Shown: one piece after another, positions 53,584-61,074 of the stretch
Layout of the letters: each line of letters begins with the position of its first letter
Numbering within the stretch: position 1 is the first letter of the stretch
DNA from: Streptomyces acidiscabies
GTDB lineage: Bacteria > Actinomycetota > Actinomycetes > Streptomycetales > Streptomycetaceae
Direction: 5' to 3'
NCBI RefSeq assembly: GCF_020010905.1
Contig: NZ_JAGJBY010000001.1
Location: 5,538,001-5,602,000, forward strand
DNA length: 64,000 nucleotides
Program-made: the position numbers and the translations under genes
The notes under the pieces: model-generated
The model's input: only the letters and a program-made list of their open reading frames with translations
Database searches by the model: none
Told to the model about the DNA's origin: nothing

Positions 53584-53926
53584 CGGATTCCTCTGAGGAT
53601 GCCCCGGCTTTGAGGCCGGGGCGGGGGTACCTCCCGCTTGCGGGGGAGAATCGGACTCCTGCGGAGCCGGGCAGGGAACGGGGTTTCGCCGCCGGGGCGA
53701 AAGGCCGCCCACACGATCGGGTAACCTGCGCGCGTGCGTTGCGAGAACCAAGCGCGCACACCGTGCTGAGTGAGAACCAAGCCAGCACAGCGAGTCCTTT
53801 GCTTGCAGTACCAAACCGGGCAGGTTCCGTCCCGGCTGGTGTTGAGGGTGTAGGACCTGACCGCCCGTTGGGCGGACAGGCAACCTGAGCCAGGAATTCC
53901 CTTGCTTCAGCCAGGGGAGGGTTCAA
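53584..53926 (+). mobile_element. TnpB-less IS200/IS605 derivative with guide-RNA-like 3' end
   Basis: The left side follows TTCAC and has a stem GCCCCGGC/GCCGGGGC near 53600, then CTCCCGC/GCGGGGGAG and TTTCGCC/GGCGAAA hairpins. The right side has the IS605 omega-RNA signature GAATT-hairpin-GGGGAGGGTTCAA at 53894-53926, after which a guide would begin (53927 onward, TCCTTGGACGGGGTGC). No transposase or TnpB frame fits inside about 343 bp. It contains two GAGAACCAAGC repeats (53742, 53772). Inferred to be a non-autonomous element that still encodes an omega-RNA-like scaffold. Confidence 0.55.
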
Positions 53927-53942
53927 TCCTTGGACGGGGTGC
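53894..53942 (+). ncRNA. putative omega RNA (reRNA) 3' scaffold and guide
   Basis: GAATTCCC-TTGCTTCAGCC-AGGGGAGGG-TTCAA copies the end of TnpB guide RNAs (ISDra2: GAATC-stem-GAGGTTCAA). The 16 bases after TTCAA would be the guide. Expression is not known, and the partner TnpB would have to come from elsewhere. Confidence 0.45.
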
Positions 53943-53994
53943 AGGGGGCTGACCGGCATGGGACGGATGTCGGCGGCCGATCGACTCGGCTCCG

Positions 53995-54804
53995 CTACGC
54001 GGTCAGCTCCGGGAGAGCCGCGGCGGAGGACACGTAGCTGGTGGCGCGCACGGCCTCGGACGCGGCGTACTCGTAGGTGGACGCGGGCAGCGGCGGCAGC
54101 GGCTGCCGGTACCTGAGCCCCGTCACGGTGACCCAGTCCAGGCCGACGTTGCCGTTGAACGCCGTGCACTGGAGCTGCGCCTCGACGGACCTGGCGCCGG
54201 GCTCGGCGTCTCCCCACAGCGGGGTCGCGAAACAGCGCGGGGTCAGCCGCGTGACGACCGTCTGGTTGGCGGAGACGAGCGTCTGCCGCAACAGGTCGGT
54301 GCTCAGGCCCGCGTACGTCCGGGCGAACAGGGCGATCGGACCGACGGTGTTCAGGGCGAACCCGAGCTGGTTGACGGAGGCGAGCTGCGAGACGTTGCTG
54401 ATGTCCGACTGCGCCAGGGTCGCGCAGGACGTGGCGGCCATGGCGAACGCCTGGAGGTTGTCCGGGGACAGCCGGCGGATGTCCGCGACCTCGATGACGG
54501 CGCTCCTGGCGCACGCCTGCACATCCGCCGTCGCGACGGCGTCGACCTCGTTGAGGATCTCGGTCTTCGCCACGCTGATCGCGTTCTCGATCCGGGTCGT
54601 CGCCTCGTCGAGCGTGAGCTGGTTCCCGAAGAATTTCTGGTACGCGTCGTACGCCTGCTTCACGTAGCCCAGATAGCCGGTGAAGTCCGAGACCGTGTCC
54701 GCGCGTGCGGGCTGCGCGCCGGCGAACGCGAAGATCGCGGCGGTCGTCAGCGCGGTCGCGGCGCCCACCAGCTTTGTGCCCATCGATCTGGCCGTTGCAG
54801 TCAT
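53995..54804 (-). CDS. secreted protein, unknown
   Basis: 269 residues with a signal peptide (KLVGAATALTTAAIFAFAGA, cleavage near ARA-DT). The mature chain is mostly alpha-helical: DFTGYLGYVKQAYDAYQKFF, LDEATTRIENAISVAKTEIL, SQLASVNQLGFALNTVGPIA, with Cys residues that may pair. ATG 54804 follows GAGAGGGA; an in-frame ATG at 54864 lacks a signal-like start. No family recognised; it is divergent from the sugar operon. Confidence 0.65.
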   Translation of the reverse strand: MTATARSMGTKLVGAATALTTAAIFAFAGAQPARADTVSDFTGYLGYVKQAYDAYQKFFGNQLTLDEATTRIENAISVAKTEILNEVDAVATADVQACARSAVIEVADIRRLSPDNLQAFAMAATSCATLAQSDISNVSQLASVNQLGFALNTVGPIALFARTYAGLSTDLLRQTLVSANQTVVTRLTPRCFATPLWGDAEPGARSVEAQLQCTAFNGNVGLDWVTVTGLRYRQPLPPLPASTYEYAASEAVRATSYVSSAAALPELTA

Positions 54805-55014
54805 CGTGCGGGTCCCTCTCCATAGCCGGATGCTCGGGAACCGGCCCGCCGCACCTGCACGCACGCCGGACCGCTCCGAGCCAAGGTCCCGCTCCCACGC
54901 CCGCGCGTCACACCGAGTTCCGCTGAGCGGACCGCGTCCACCTCCGGCGCCCTCTGTCGCCGGCCCCCCGGTTCGTGTGAACCTCCTTGCAGATCAACAC
55001 TGTTGAGGAGCCGC

Positions 55015-55758
55015 ATGTCCAACCGTGACATATCCCTCCAGCTCTACACACTCCGCTCCCTCCTCGAAGAGGACCCGGAAGGCACGCTCGCCCGCGTCGC
55101 CGAGATCGGCTACACCACCGTCGAGCCCTACGGCTTCGTCCACCGCGCGGAGCGAATATCGGACGCGCTGACCGCGCACGGGCTGTCCGCACCGACCGCG
55201 CACGTGCCGCTGCTGTCGGACGACCGGCCCACCGTCTACGCCGCCGCACGGCGCCTCGGCGTCAGCACGCTCGTCGTCCCGATGGCGGCGCCCGAGCGCT
55301 GGCAGACCCGGGAGAGCATCGAGAGCCTCGCCGCGGACCTGAACCGGGTGGCCGCCGAGGCCGCCGACCACGGGTTCACCGTCGGCTACCACAACCACCA
55401 CTTCGAACTCGAACTCCGGCAGAACGGTACGCACGCCCTGGAGATCCTCGCCGAGAGCCTGGCGGACGAGGTGGTCCTCGAAGTCGACACGTACTGGGCG
55501 GCCGTCGGCGGCGCGGACGTACCGGCGCTGCTGGGCCGGCTCGGGGACCGGGTCGCCGCCCTGCACGTCAAGGACGGGGACCGCACGCTGAACACCAAGG
55601 CGCAGGTGGCCGTCGGCGACGGCGTACTCCCGGTCGAGGAGATCCTCGCCGCCGCCCCGGACGCGCTGCGCGTCGTCGAACTCGACGACTTCGACGGGGA
55701 CATCCTCGACCCGGTCGCGAAGAGCCTCGGCTTCCTCAGCGGCCTGAAGGACGGCTGA
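55015..55758 (+). CDS. xylose isomerase-like / AP endonuclease 2 TIM barrel
   Basis: 247 residues, sugar phosphate isomerase/epimerase family. SLQLYTLRSLLEEDPEGTLA opens the barrel; the metal ligands are expected at VEPYGF, TVGYHNHHFELEL, LEVDTYWAAV, AALHVKDGD and VVELDDFDGD. GAGGAG precedes ATG 55015. With the ThuA-like and Gfo/Idh/MocA genes downstream it resembles keto-sugar or C3-oxidised glycoside breakdown modules; the exact sugar is unknown. Confidence 0.85.
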   Translation: MSNRDISLQLYTLRSLLEEDPEGTLARVAEIGYTTVEPYGFVHRAERISDALTAHGLSAPTAHVPLLSDDRPTVYAAARRLGVSTLVVPMAAPERWQTRESIESLAADLNRVAAEAADHGFTVGYHNHHFELELRQNGTHALEILAESLADEVVLEVDTYWAAVGGADVPALLGRLGDRVAALHVKDGDRTLNTKAQVAVGDGVLPVEEILAAAPDALRVVELDDFDGDILDPVAKSLGFLSGLKDG

Positions 55759-55759
55759 C

Positions 55760-56419
55760 GTGGCCGCCAAGCACGCCCTCGTCGTCCGCGGCGGCTGGGC
55801 GGGACACGTCCCGGTACCGGCCACCGACCTGCGCGCCGCCGACCTCAAGGAGGCCGGGTACCAGGTCACCGTCTCCGACTCCCTCGACAGCTACCTCGAC
55901 GAGGACCTCCTCGCCGGCACCGATCTGATCGTGCAGTGCTGGACGATGGGCGAGATCAGCCCCGACCAGATGACCGGCCTGTCCCGGGCGGTCCGCGCCG
56001 GGACGGGGTTCGCGGGCTGGCACGGCGGGATCGTCGACGCGTTCCGCTCCGAACCGCGCTACCACCTGATGACGGGCGGCCAGTTCGTCCACCACCCCCG
56101 GGAGCACTCCACCTACCAGGTCAGACCGCTGCCCGGGGCGGCCGGCCACCCCGTCGTCGAGGGGCTCACCCCGTTCCTCGTCACCACCGAGCAGTACTAC
56201 CTGCACCTGGACCCGGCCGTGGACGTCCTCGCGGTGACCGACTACCTCGACGACCCCGAGCACCCCGAACTCGCCGGCACCGTCGTCCCCGTCACCTGGA
56301 CCCGGTCCTGGGGCGCGGGCCGGGTGTTCGTCACCGCGATCGGCCACACCCTGGACGACCTGGCCGTACCCCAGGTCCACTCGATGATCACGAAGGGCAT
56401 GACATGGGCGACCCGCTGA
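55760..56419 (+). CDS. ThuA-like (trehalose utilisation) protein
   Basis: 219 residues of the ThuA family, class I glutaminase-like fold: ALVVRGGWAGHVPVPATDLR, LIVQCWTMGEISPDQMTGLS, RAGTGFAGWHGGIVDAF, TRSWGAGRVFVTAIGHTLDD. ThuA proteins take part in oxidised disaccharide breakdown with a Gfo/Idh partner. GTG 55760 starts one base after the previous stop; the end overlaps the next gene by 16 bases. Confidence 0.85.
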   Translation: MAAKHALVVRGGWAGHVPVPATDLRAADLKEAGYQVTVSDSLDSYLDEDLLAGTDLIVQCWTMGEISPDQMTGLSRAVRAGTGFAGWHGGIVDAFRSEPRYHLMTGGQFVHHPREHSTYQVRPLPGAAGHPVVEGLTPFLVTTEQYYLHLDPAVDVLAVTDYLDDPEHPELAGTVVPVTWTRSWGAGRVFVTAIGHTLDDLAVPQVHSMITKGMTWATR

Positions 56420-57522
56420 CCCCGCACCCCGCGCTCCGCGTCGGCCTCGTCGGCGCCGGCAAGATCAGCGACGCCTACCTCACGACCCTCGCGGAGCTGA
56501 AGAACCTGCGCCTGACGGCCGTCGCCGACCTCGACCCCGACCGCGCCCGCGCCGCCGCCGGGAAGGCACCCGGCGCCCGTACGGCGACTCTCGACGAGTT
56601 GTACGACGCCGAGGACGTCGACCTCGTCCTGAACCTCACGATCCCCGCCGCCCACGCGACGGTCGCCCACGCGGCCATAGCCGCCGGCAAGCACGTCTAC
56701 GGCGAGAAACCCCTCGCGACCACCACCTCCGCCGCCCGTGCGCTGCTGGACGCCGCCGCCGAGGCCGGCGTCCGTGTCGGATGCGCGCCGGACACGGTCC
56801 TCGGCACCGGTGTGCAGACCGCCAGGGCGGCACTGGACGCGGGGGACCTCGGGGTGCCGGTCGCGGCGAGCGCGTTCATGGTCGGCTCCGGGCCCGAACG
56901 CTGGCATCCCGACCCGGAGTTCTACTACCAGCCGGGCGGCGGGCCGCTCCTCGACATGGGTCCGTACTACCTGACCTCGCTGGTGACCCTGCTGGGGCCG
57001 GTGCGCCGGGTCGTCGGCATGGCCTCGGCGCCCCGGGCCGAACGGTTCATCGGCCAGGGGTACCGGGCCGGGACGAGATTCCCGGTCGAGGTCGCCACCC
57101 ATGTCACCGGAGTCCTCGAACACCGCTCCGGCGCGCTGTCCACGCTGGTGATGAGCTTCGACGTGTGGGGCAGCACACTTCCCCGGATCGAGGTCCACGG
57201 CACGGACGGCTCGCTGTCCGTGCCCGACCCGAACCGGTTCGACGGACCGGTCGAGCTCTTCCGGGCCGGCGCTCAGGAGTGGGAGGAGCTTCCGGTCCTC
57301 GGCGGCTACCGCGACGCCTCCCGGGGCTACGGGGTCGCCGACCTCGCCCGAGCCGTCTCGCGCGGCGAACCGCACCGCGCCGACGGTGAACTCGCCTACC
57401 ACGTCCTCGACATCATGGAGTCCCTGCTCGCGGCGGCCGAGACCGGCTCCTCGGTCGCGGTGTCGAGCGACTGCGCACGCCCGGCGGCGGTCCCGGCGGA
57501 CACCCGCCCCGAGGAACGCTGA
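56404..57522 (+). CDS. Gfo/Idh/MocA-family oxidoreductase
   Basis: 372 residues. Rossmann motif RVGLVGAGKISDAYL near residue 12, EKPLATTTSAARAL near 98 (Lys-Pro signature), and the C-terminal sheet domain ALSTLVMSFDVWGSTLPRIE. NAD(P)-dependent oxidation of a sugar or inositol hydroxyl is expected. Third gene of the operon, followed by a shared terminator. Confidence 0.9.
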   Translation: MGDPLTPHPALRVGLVGAGKISDAYLTTLAELKNLRLTAVADLDPDRARAAAGKAPGARTATLDELYDAEDVDLVLNLTIPAAHATVAHAAIAAGKHVYGEKPLATTTSAARALLDAAAEAGVRVGCAPDTVLGTGVQTARAALDAGDLGVPVAASAFMVGSGPERWHPDPEFYYQPGGGPLLDMGPYYLTSLVTLLGPVRRVVGMASAPRAERFIGQGYRAGTRFPVEVATHVTGVLEHRSGALSTLVMSFDVWGSTLPRIEVHGTDGSLSVPDPNRFDGPVELFRAGAQEWEELPVLGGYRDASRGYGVADLARAVSRGEPHRADGELAYHVLDIMESLLAAAETGSSVAVSSDCARPAAVPADTRPEER

Positions 57523-57570
57523 CGGCTCCCCTCAGGTCCACACGCTGGCCCTGCGGGCGCGCGCAGACCG

Positions 57571-57603
57571 AAACTCCCCTTGCCCAGCGGGCACGGGGAG
57601 TTT
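57571..57603. terminator. bidirectional terminator
   Basis: AAACTCCCC and GGGGAGTTT with a 15-base loop, perfect nine-pair stem with A and T ends. It works in both directions between the convergent oxidoreductase and GH43 genes. Confidence 0.85.
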
Positions 57604-57629
57604 CCGTGGGCTTGAACCGGATACCGGTG

Positions 57630-59720
57630 TCAGCAGGAGCGCGAGCCCACGAAGCCGACGCGGACGAGCTTCCACTGCTGGTTCACGCCGCCCCGGTCCG
57701 AGTACTGGACGATGCCGGTCCCGTCGGCGGAGGAGAAGCCCGGTACCTCGACGGCCTTCCCGCTGTTGCGGTTGATCAACCGGACGTATCCGTCCGGTGA
57801 GTCCGCCAACCGGAACTGCTGGTTCACGCCACCGTGGTCGCTCCACTGGTTGATGGCGGCGTTGTCGGCCGTCGACCAGCCGGAGACGTCCAGCAGCTTG
57901 CCGGAGTGCCTCGCCTTCAACCGGTAGTAGCCGTCACCGGAGTCCACGAACTGGAACTGCTGGTTGGTCCCGTCGTACCGGCCCCACTGCGTGATCGCGG
58001 CGCCGTCCGCGGAGCTCGCGCCCGCCACGTCCAGTGCCTTGCCGCTGTTGCGGTTGACCACGACGTACCAGGCGTTCGTGTCCACAGTGCCCGCCTGCGC
58101 CGTCGGCGCGCACGCGCGCAGGTCGAAGCGTTCCACCCGCACTGTGCCGCCGAGGGCCTTGGTGGCGTGGCTGAAGACGGCGAAGCGGTAGCCCATGAAG
58201 AAATGAGGTCTCTCGCTCATGGCGAAGGCCGGGCCGAGCGGGGTGAAGGTGGTGCCGTCGGTGCTGTAGGAGAACGTCGTCTGGCGGCCCGGCCCCGGGC
58301 TGATGTCGGCGGTGGCGCGCAGCCAGACGCGGCTGCCGGAGGCGGGGAGGTCCGCGCGGGCCTGCTCGGTGCCGGTGCTGCTGGTGTTCCAGTTGGCGTC
58401 CATGGCCAGGCCGTCGAACATCACCAGCCTGCTGACGCCGTTCAGCCGTGTGACGCCGATCCAGGCGGAGGAGTCCCGCAGCATCGCCAGCCCGGCCCGG
58501 TCGCCGTCCGCCATCCCGGAGCAGTCGAGTACGACGGTCGCGGTGGAGGCGGGGCCCTGGATGCGGCGGGTGAGGGTGTTACGGGCCTTGTAGAGGTCGT
58601 CGGTGACGGTGGCGGTCCTGAGGGTGAGCCCGTTGTCGACGGTGAACGCGGCGGTGTCGGGGTTGTGGTTCCACTCCCAGTACGGCGCCAGCGCCGTCCC
58701 CTCGAAGGTGTCGGCGCCGGTCATCGGCGGGAGCGGGTGCGGGGGGAGCGGGTAGGGGTACGTCTCGCCCCACGTGCCGTCGACTTTCTGGAGCTCGGGC
58801 CAGCCGGCGGCGTTCCAGGTGACCGGGGCCAGCGCGGGGACGCGGCCACCGGGATAGGCGTCGATGAAGCCCATGTAGTACCAGTCGCCGTTCGGGGTGT
58901 CGACCAGCGAGCCCTGGTGCGGGATGCCGCCGCCGGGGATCGGGCCGGGCAGGTTCAACAGCACCTCCCGCATTTCGTACGGGCCGAAGGGGCCTGAGGT
59001 GGACTTCCAGATGTACTGGCCGTTGGGCGGGAGGGTGGCGAAGATGTAGTAGTTCCCGTTGATCTTGTAGAAGCGGGAGCCCTCCATCAGGTGCATGTCG
59101 TCGGGCTTGGTGAGCACGTGCTCGGACCTGACCTCGGTGCGCATGTCCGGGGAGAGCTGTGCGACGCGGATCTCGTTGGCGCCGTACGCCACGTACGGGG
59201 TGCCGTCGTCGTCGAAGAGCAGCCCCGCGTCGTAGTAGACGCTGCCGATCTCGGCGTGCCGGGTCCAGGGGCCCGCCGCGTCGGTGGCCCGGTACACGTA
59301 CGACCGCTGCCAGCCGATCTGGCCCACCCAGTAGAAGGTCCTGTCGCTGGGGCGGTAGCGCATCGAGGACGCGTAGATGCCCTGGACGTACGCCTGTCCG
59401 CCCTTGAGGTCGTACGCGTCGCCGAAGTCGAGGACCGGCACCGAGTGGCCGATGAACTCCCAGTTGACCAGGTCGTAGGAGCGCAGGACGGGCGCGCCCG
59501 GCGAGAAGTGCATGGTCGAGCCGGTGTAGTAGTACGTGTCGCCGACGCGGATGACTTCGAGGTCGGCGAAGTCCTGCCAGATCACCGGGTTGGTGAACCG
59601 CTCCTGTTGGGCCGCCGTGGCCGCCGCCGCGCGCATCGCCGGCAGCGTGGCGCCCGCGACCAGGCCGGCGGTGGCCGCCATGACTCTCCGGCGGCTGTGG
59701 GGGTGTTGGAGCCAGGACAT
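57630..59720 (-). CDS. secreted GH43 glycosidase with ricin-type binding repeats
   Basis: 696 residues. Tat signal SRRRVMAATAGLVAGATLPA. GH43 five-bladed propeller: Asp53 in FADLEVIRVGDTYYYTGS (base), Asp in SVYYDAGLLFDDDG, acid Glu in HLMEGSRFYKINGNYYIF. A beta-sandwich follows (MTGADTFEGTALAPYWEW), then ricin B-type repeats (LDVAGASSADGAAITQW, LDVSGWSTADNAAINQWSD, VEVPGFSSADGTGIVQYSD). It probably acts on xylo- or arabino-oligosaccharides outside the cell; the exact linkage is unknown. Confidence 0.88.
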   Translation of the reverse strand: MSWLQHPHSRRRVMAATAGLVAGATLPAMRAAAATAAQQERFTNPVIWQDFADLEVIRVGDTYYYTGSTMHFSPGAPVLRSYDLVNWEFIGHSVPVLDFGDAYDLKGGQAYVQGIYASSMRYRPSDRTFYWVGQIGWQRSYVYRATDAAGPWTRHAEIGSVYYDAGLLFDDDGTPYVAYGANEIRVAQLSPDMRTEVRSEHVLTKPDDMHLMEGSRFYKINGNYYIFATLPPNGQYIWKSTSGPFGPYEMREVLLNLPGPIPGGGIPHQGSLVDTPNGDWYYMGFIDAYPGGRVPALAPVTWNAAGWPELQKVDGTWGETYPYPLPPHPLPPMTGADTFEGTALAPYWEWNHNPDTAAFTVDNGLTLRTATVTDDLYKARNTLTRRIQGPASTATVVLDCSGMADGDRAGLAMLRDSSAWIGVTRLNGVSRLVMFDGLAMDANWNTSSTGTEQARADLPASGSRVWLRATADISPGPGRQTTFSYSTDGTTFTPLGPAFAMSERPHFFMGYRFAVFSHATKALGGTVRVERFDLRACAPTAQAGTVDTNAWYVVVNRNSGKALDVAGASSADGAAITQWGRYDGTNQQFQFVDSGDGYYRLKARHSGKLLDVSGWSTADNAAINQWSDHGGVNQQFRLADSPDGYVRLINRNSGKAVEVPGFSSADGTGIVQYSDRGGVNQQWKLVRVGFVGSRSC

Positions 59721-59816
59721 ACGAGATCAACTTCCTCACGGGTAAGGGGACCGAGAGTCGAAAGTTCGATATGTCGGGACCGGGGCGGGGAGGGGCTCCG
59801 GTCCCGGGAGCGGGGG

Positions 59817-60911
59817 TCATCCGGCGGTCAGCGTGGTCCACTTCTGGTTGGAGCCGCAGTGGCAGTCCCACAGTTGGAGCTGTGTGCCGTCGGTCGTGGA
59901 GAAGCCCGGAATGTCGAGGCAGCGGCCGGAGGCGGGGTTGCGGTAGCCGCCGTTGTAGGGCTGCCAGATCTGGTTGGCGCCGCCGTGGCAGGCCCAGAGC
60001 TGCACCTTGGTGCCGTTTGCCGTGCCGAAGCCGGCGGCGTCGAGGCACTTACCCATGGAGCGCAGGGTGCCGTCGGTGTAGGCGGACCAGTACTGGTTGA
60101 TGCCGTCGCCGCAGCTCCAGATCTGTACGGCGGTCCCGTCGGCGGTGCCGAAGCCGCTGACGTCCATGCACTTGCCGGCGTTGTCGGACTGCACGTGTGC
60201 GGGGGCGGGGGCGGGGTTCCTCAGCCACCCGGCGCTGTCCGCGGACCGGATGCCGCGGTGGAAGGCGTCGGCCATCTTCTGGTAGCCCGCGTCGTTGGGA
60301 TGCAGAGGGTCGGCGAGGTCGGCCGTGGTCAGGCTGCTCATGTCCACGTATGCGACGTGCTTGCCCGCTGACTGCGCCTCGCTCACGATCTGGGGGATGG
60401 CCTGGTTGTACGCGGCGCGGTACTGCTCCTCCGAGCCGAGGGTGGACACGACCAGGGAGGCCACGAGGACGGTCGCGTCAGGGACGTCGGCGGTGATCTG
60501 GTCGACCAGCGACTTCAGCCGGTCGGCGGCGGTGGCGACCTCATAGTTACCGGCCAGGTCGTTGGTGCCGATCATCAGCGTCACGACGTTGGGCCGGTAG
60601 CGGATCAGCGAGGCGTCGGCGGGTTCGGCGATCTGGTGGATCCTGTAGCCCTGGTGACCTTGGTTGTCGGGGTCGGACATCGAACCGCCCCGCAACGTGC
60701 CGACGAAGTCCAGCGGATGGCCGCCCGCCGCGAGCTTGTCCCACAACGGAGCCCGGTAGCCGTTGCCCGTGCTGCTTCCCACGCCCCAGGTGATGGAGTC
60801 GCCCAACGGCATGACCCGCAAGGGCGTGTTCGAGGCGGCGAAGGCAGGTGCCACACCTGCTGCCGTCATCCCGAGCGCGGCAGTGACCAGCGTGATGAGG
60901 GGCAGGCTCAT
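59817..60911 (-). CDS. secreted SGNH/GDSL hydrolase with ricin B lectin domain
   Basis: 364 residues. A signal peptide to about residue 26, then SGNH blocks: MPLGDSITWG (Ser), GSMSDPDNQGHQGYR (Gly), VVTLMIGTNDLAGNY (Asn) and DPLHPNDAGYQ (Asp-His). The C-terminal 120 residues are a ricin B repeat unit (VQIWSCGDGINQYWS, VQLWACHGGANQIWQ, LQLWDCHCGSNQKW). Likely an exported carbohydrate esterase. The start codon lies 7 bp from the TnpB element's putative end. Confidence 0.88.
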   Translation of the reverse strand: MSLPLITLVTAALGMTAAGVAPAFAASNTPLRVMPLGDSITWGVGSSTGNGYRAPLWDKLAAGGHPLDFVGTLRGGSMSDPDNQGHQGYRIHQIAEPADASLIRYRPNVVTLMIGTNDLAGNYEVATAADRLKSLVDQITADVPDATVLVASLVVSTLGSEEQYRAAYNQAIPQIVSEAQSAGKHVAYVDMSSLTTADLADPLHPNDAGYQKMADAFHRGIRSADSAGWLRNPAPAPAHVQSDNAGKCMDVSGFGTADGTAVQIWSCGDGINQYWSAYTDGTLRSMGKCLDAAGFGTANGTKVQLWACHGGANQIWQPYNGGYRNPASGRCLDIPGFSTTDGTQLQLWDCHCGSNQKWTTLTAG

Positions 60912-60918
60912 CTGTTTC

Positions 60919-60938
60919 TTTAAGGATCCGTAGTGATG
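60919..60938 (+). repeat. putative left end of the solitary TnpB element
   Basis: TTTAAGGATCCGTAGTGATG matches 15 of 20 bases of the IS607 left end at 24116 and resembles the MITE left part at 23305. It lies 137 bp before tnpB. Confidence 0.45.
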
Positions 60939-61074
60939 TCTTGTCCGGGTGGTTCCGTGTTCTGGGGCCGGTGCCCGTGTCCGTGTCGTACAGAAGTTCT
61001 TGGATCGAATGCGTGACCTTTCCGTAAGTGGGTCGTTGGTCGGATGACAGGATCATGCGGGAAGGGGGTGCGGG

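Noticed and set aside
53742..53782. Two GAGAACCAAGC repeats resembling a mini CRISPR
   Set aside because: Only two copies, 30 bp apart, no array and no cas genes; they lie inside the IS605 relic.
53910..53935. tRNA T-arm look-alike (GGTTCAATCC)
   Set aside because: No cloverleaf can be drawn around it and the flanks do not pair; the same bases fit the IS605 guide-RNA end far better.
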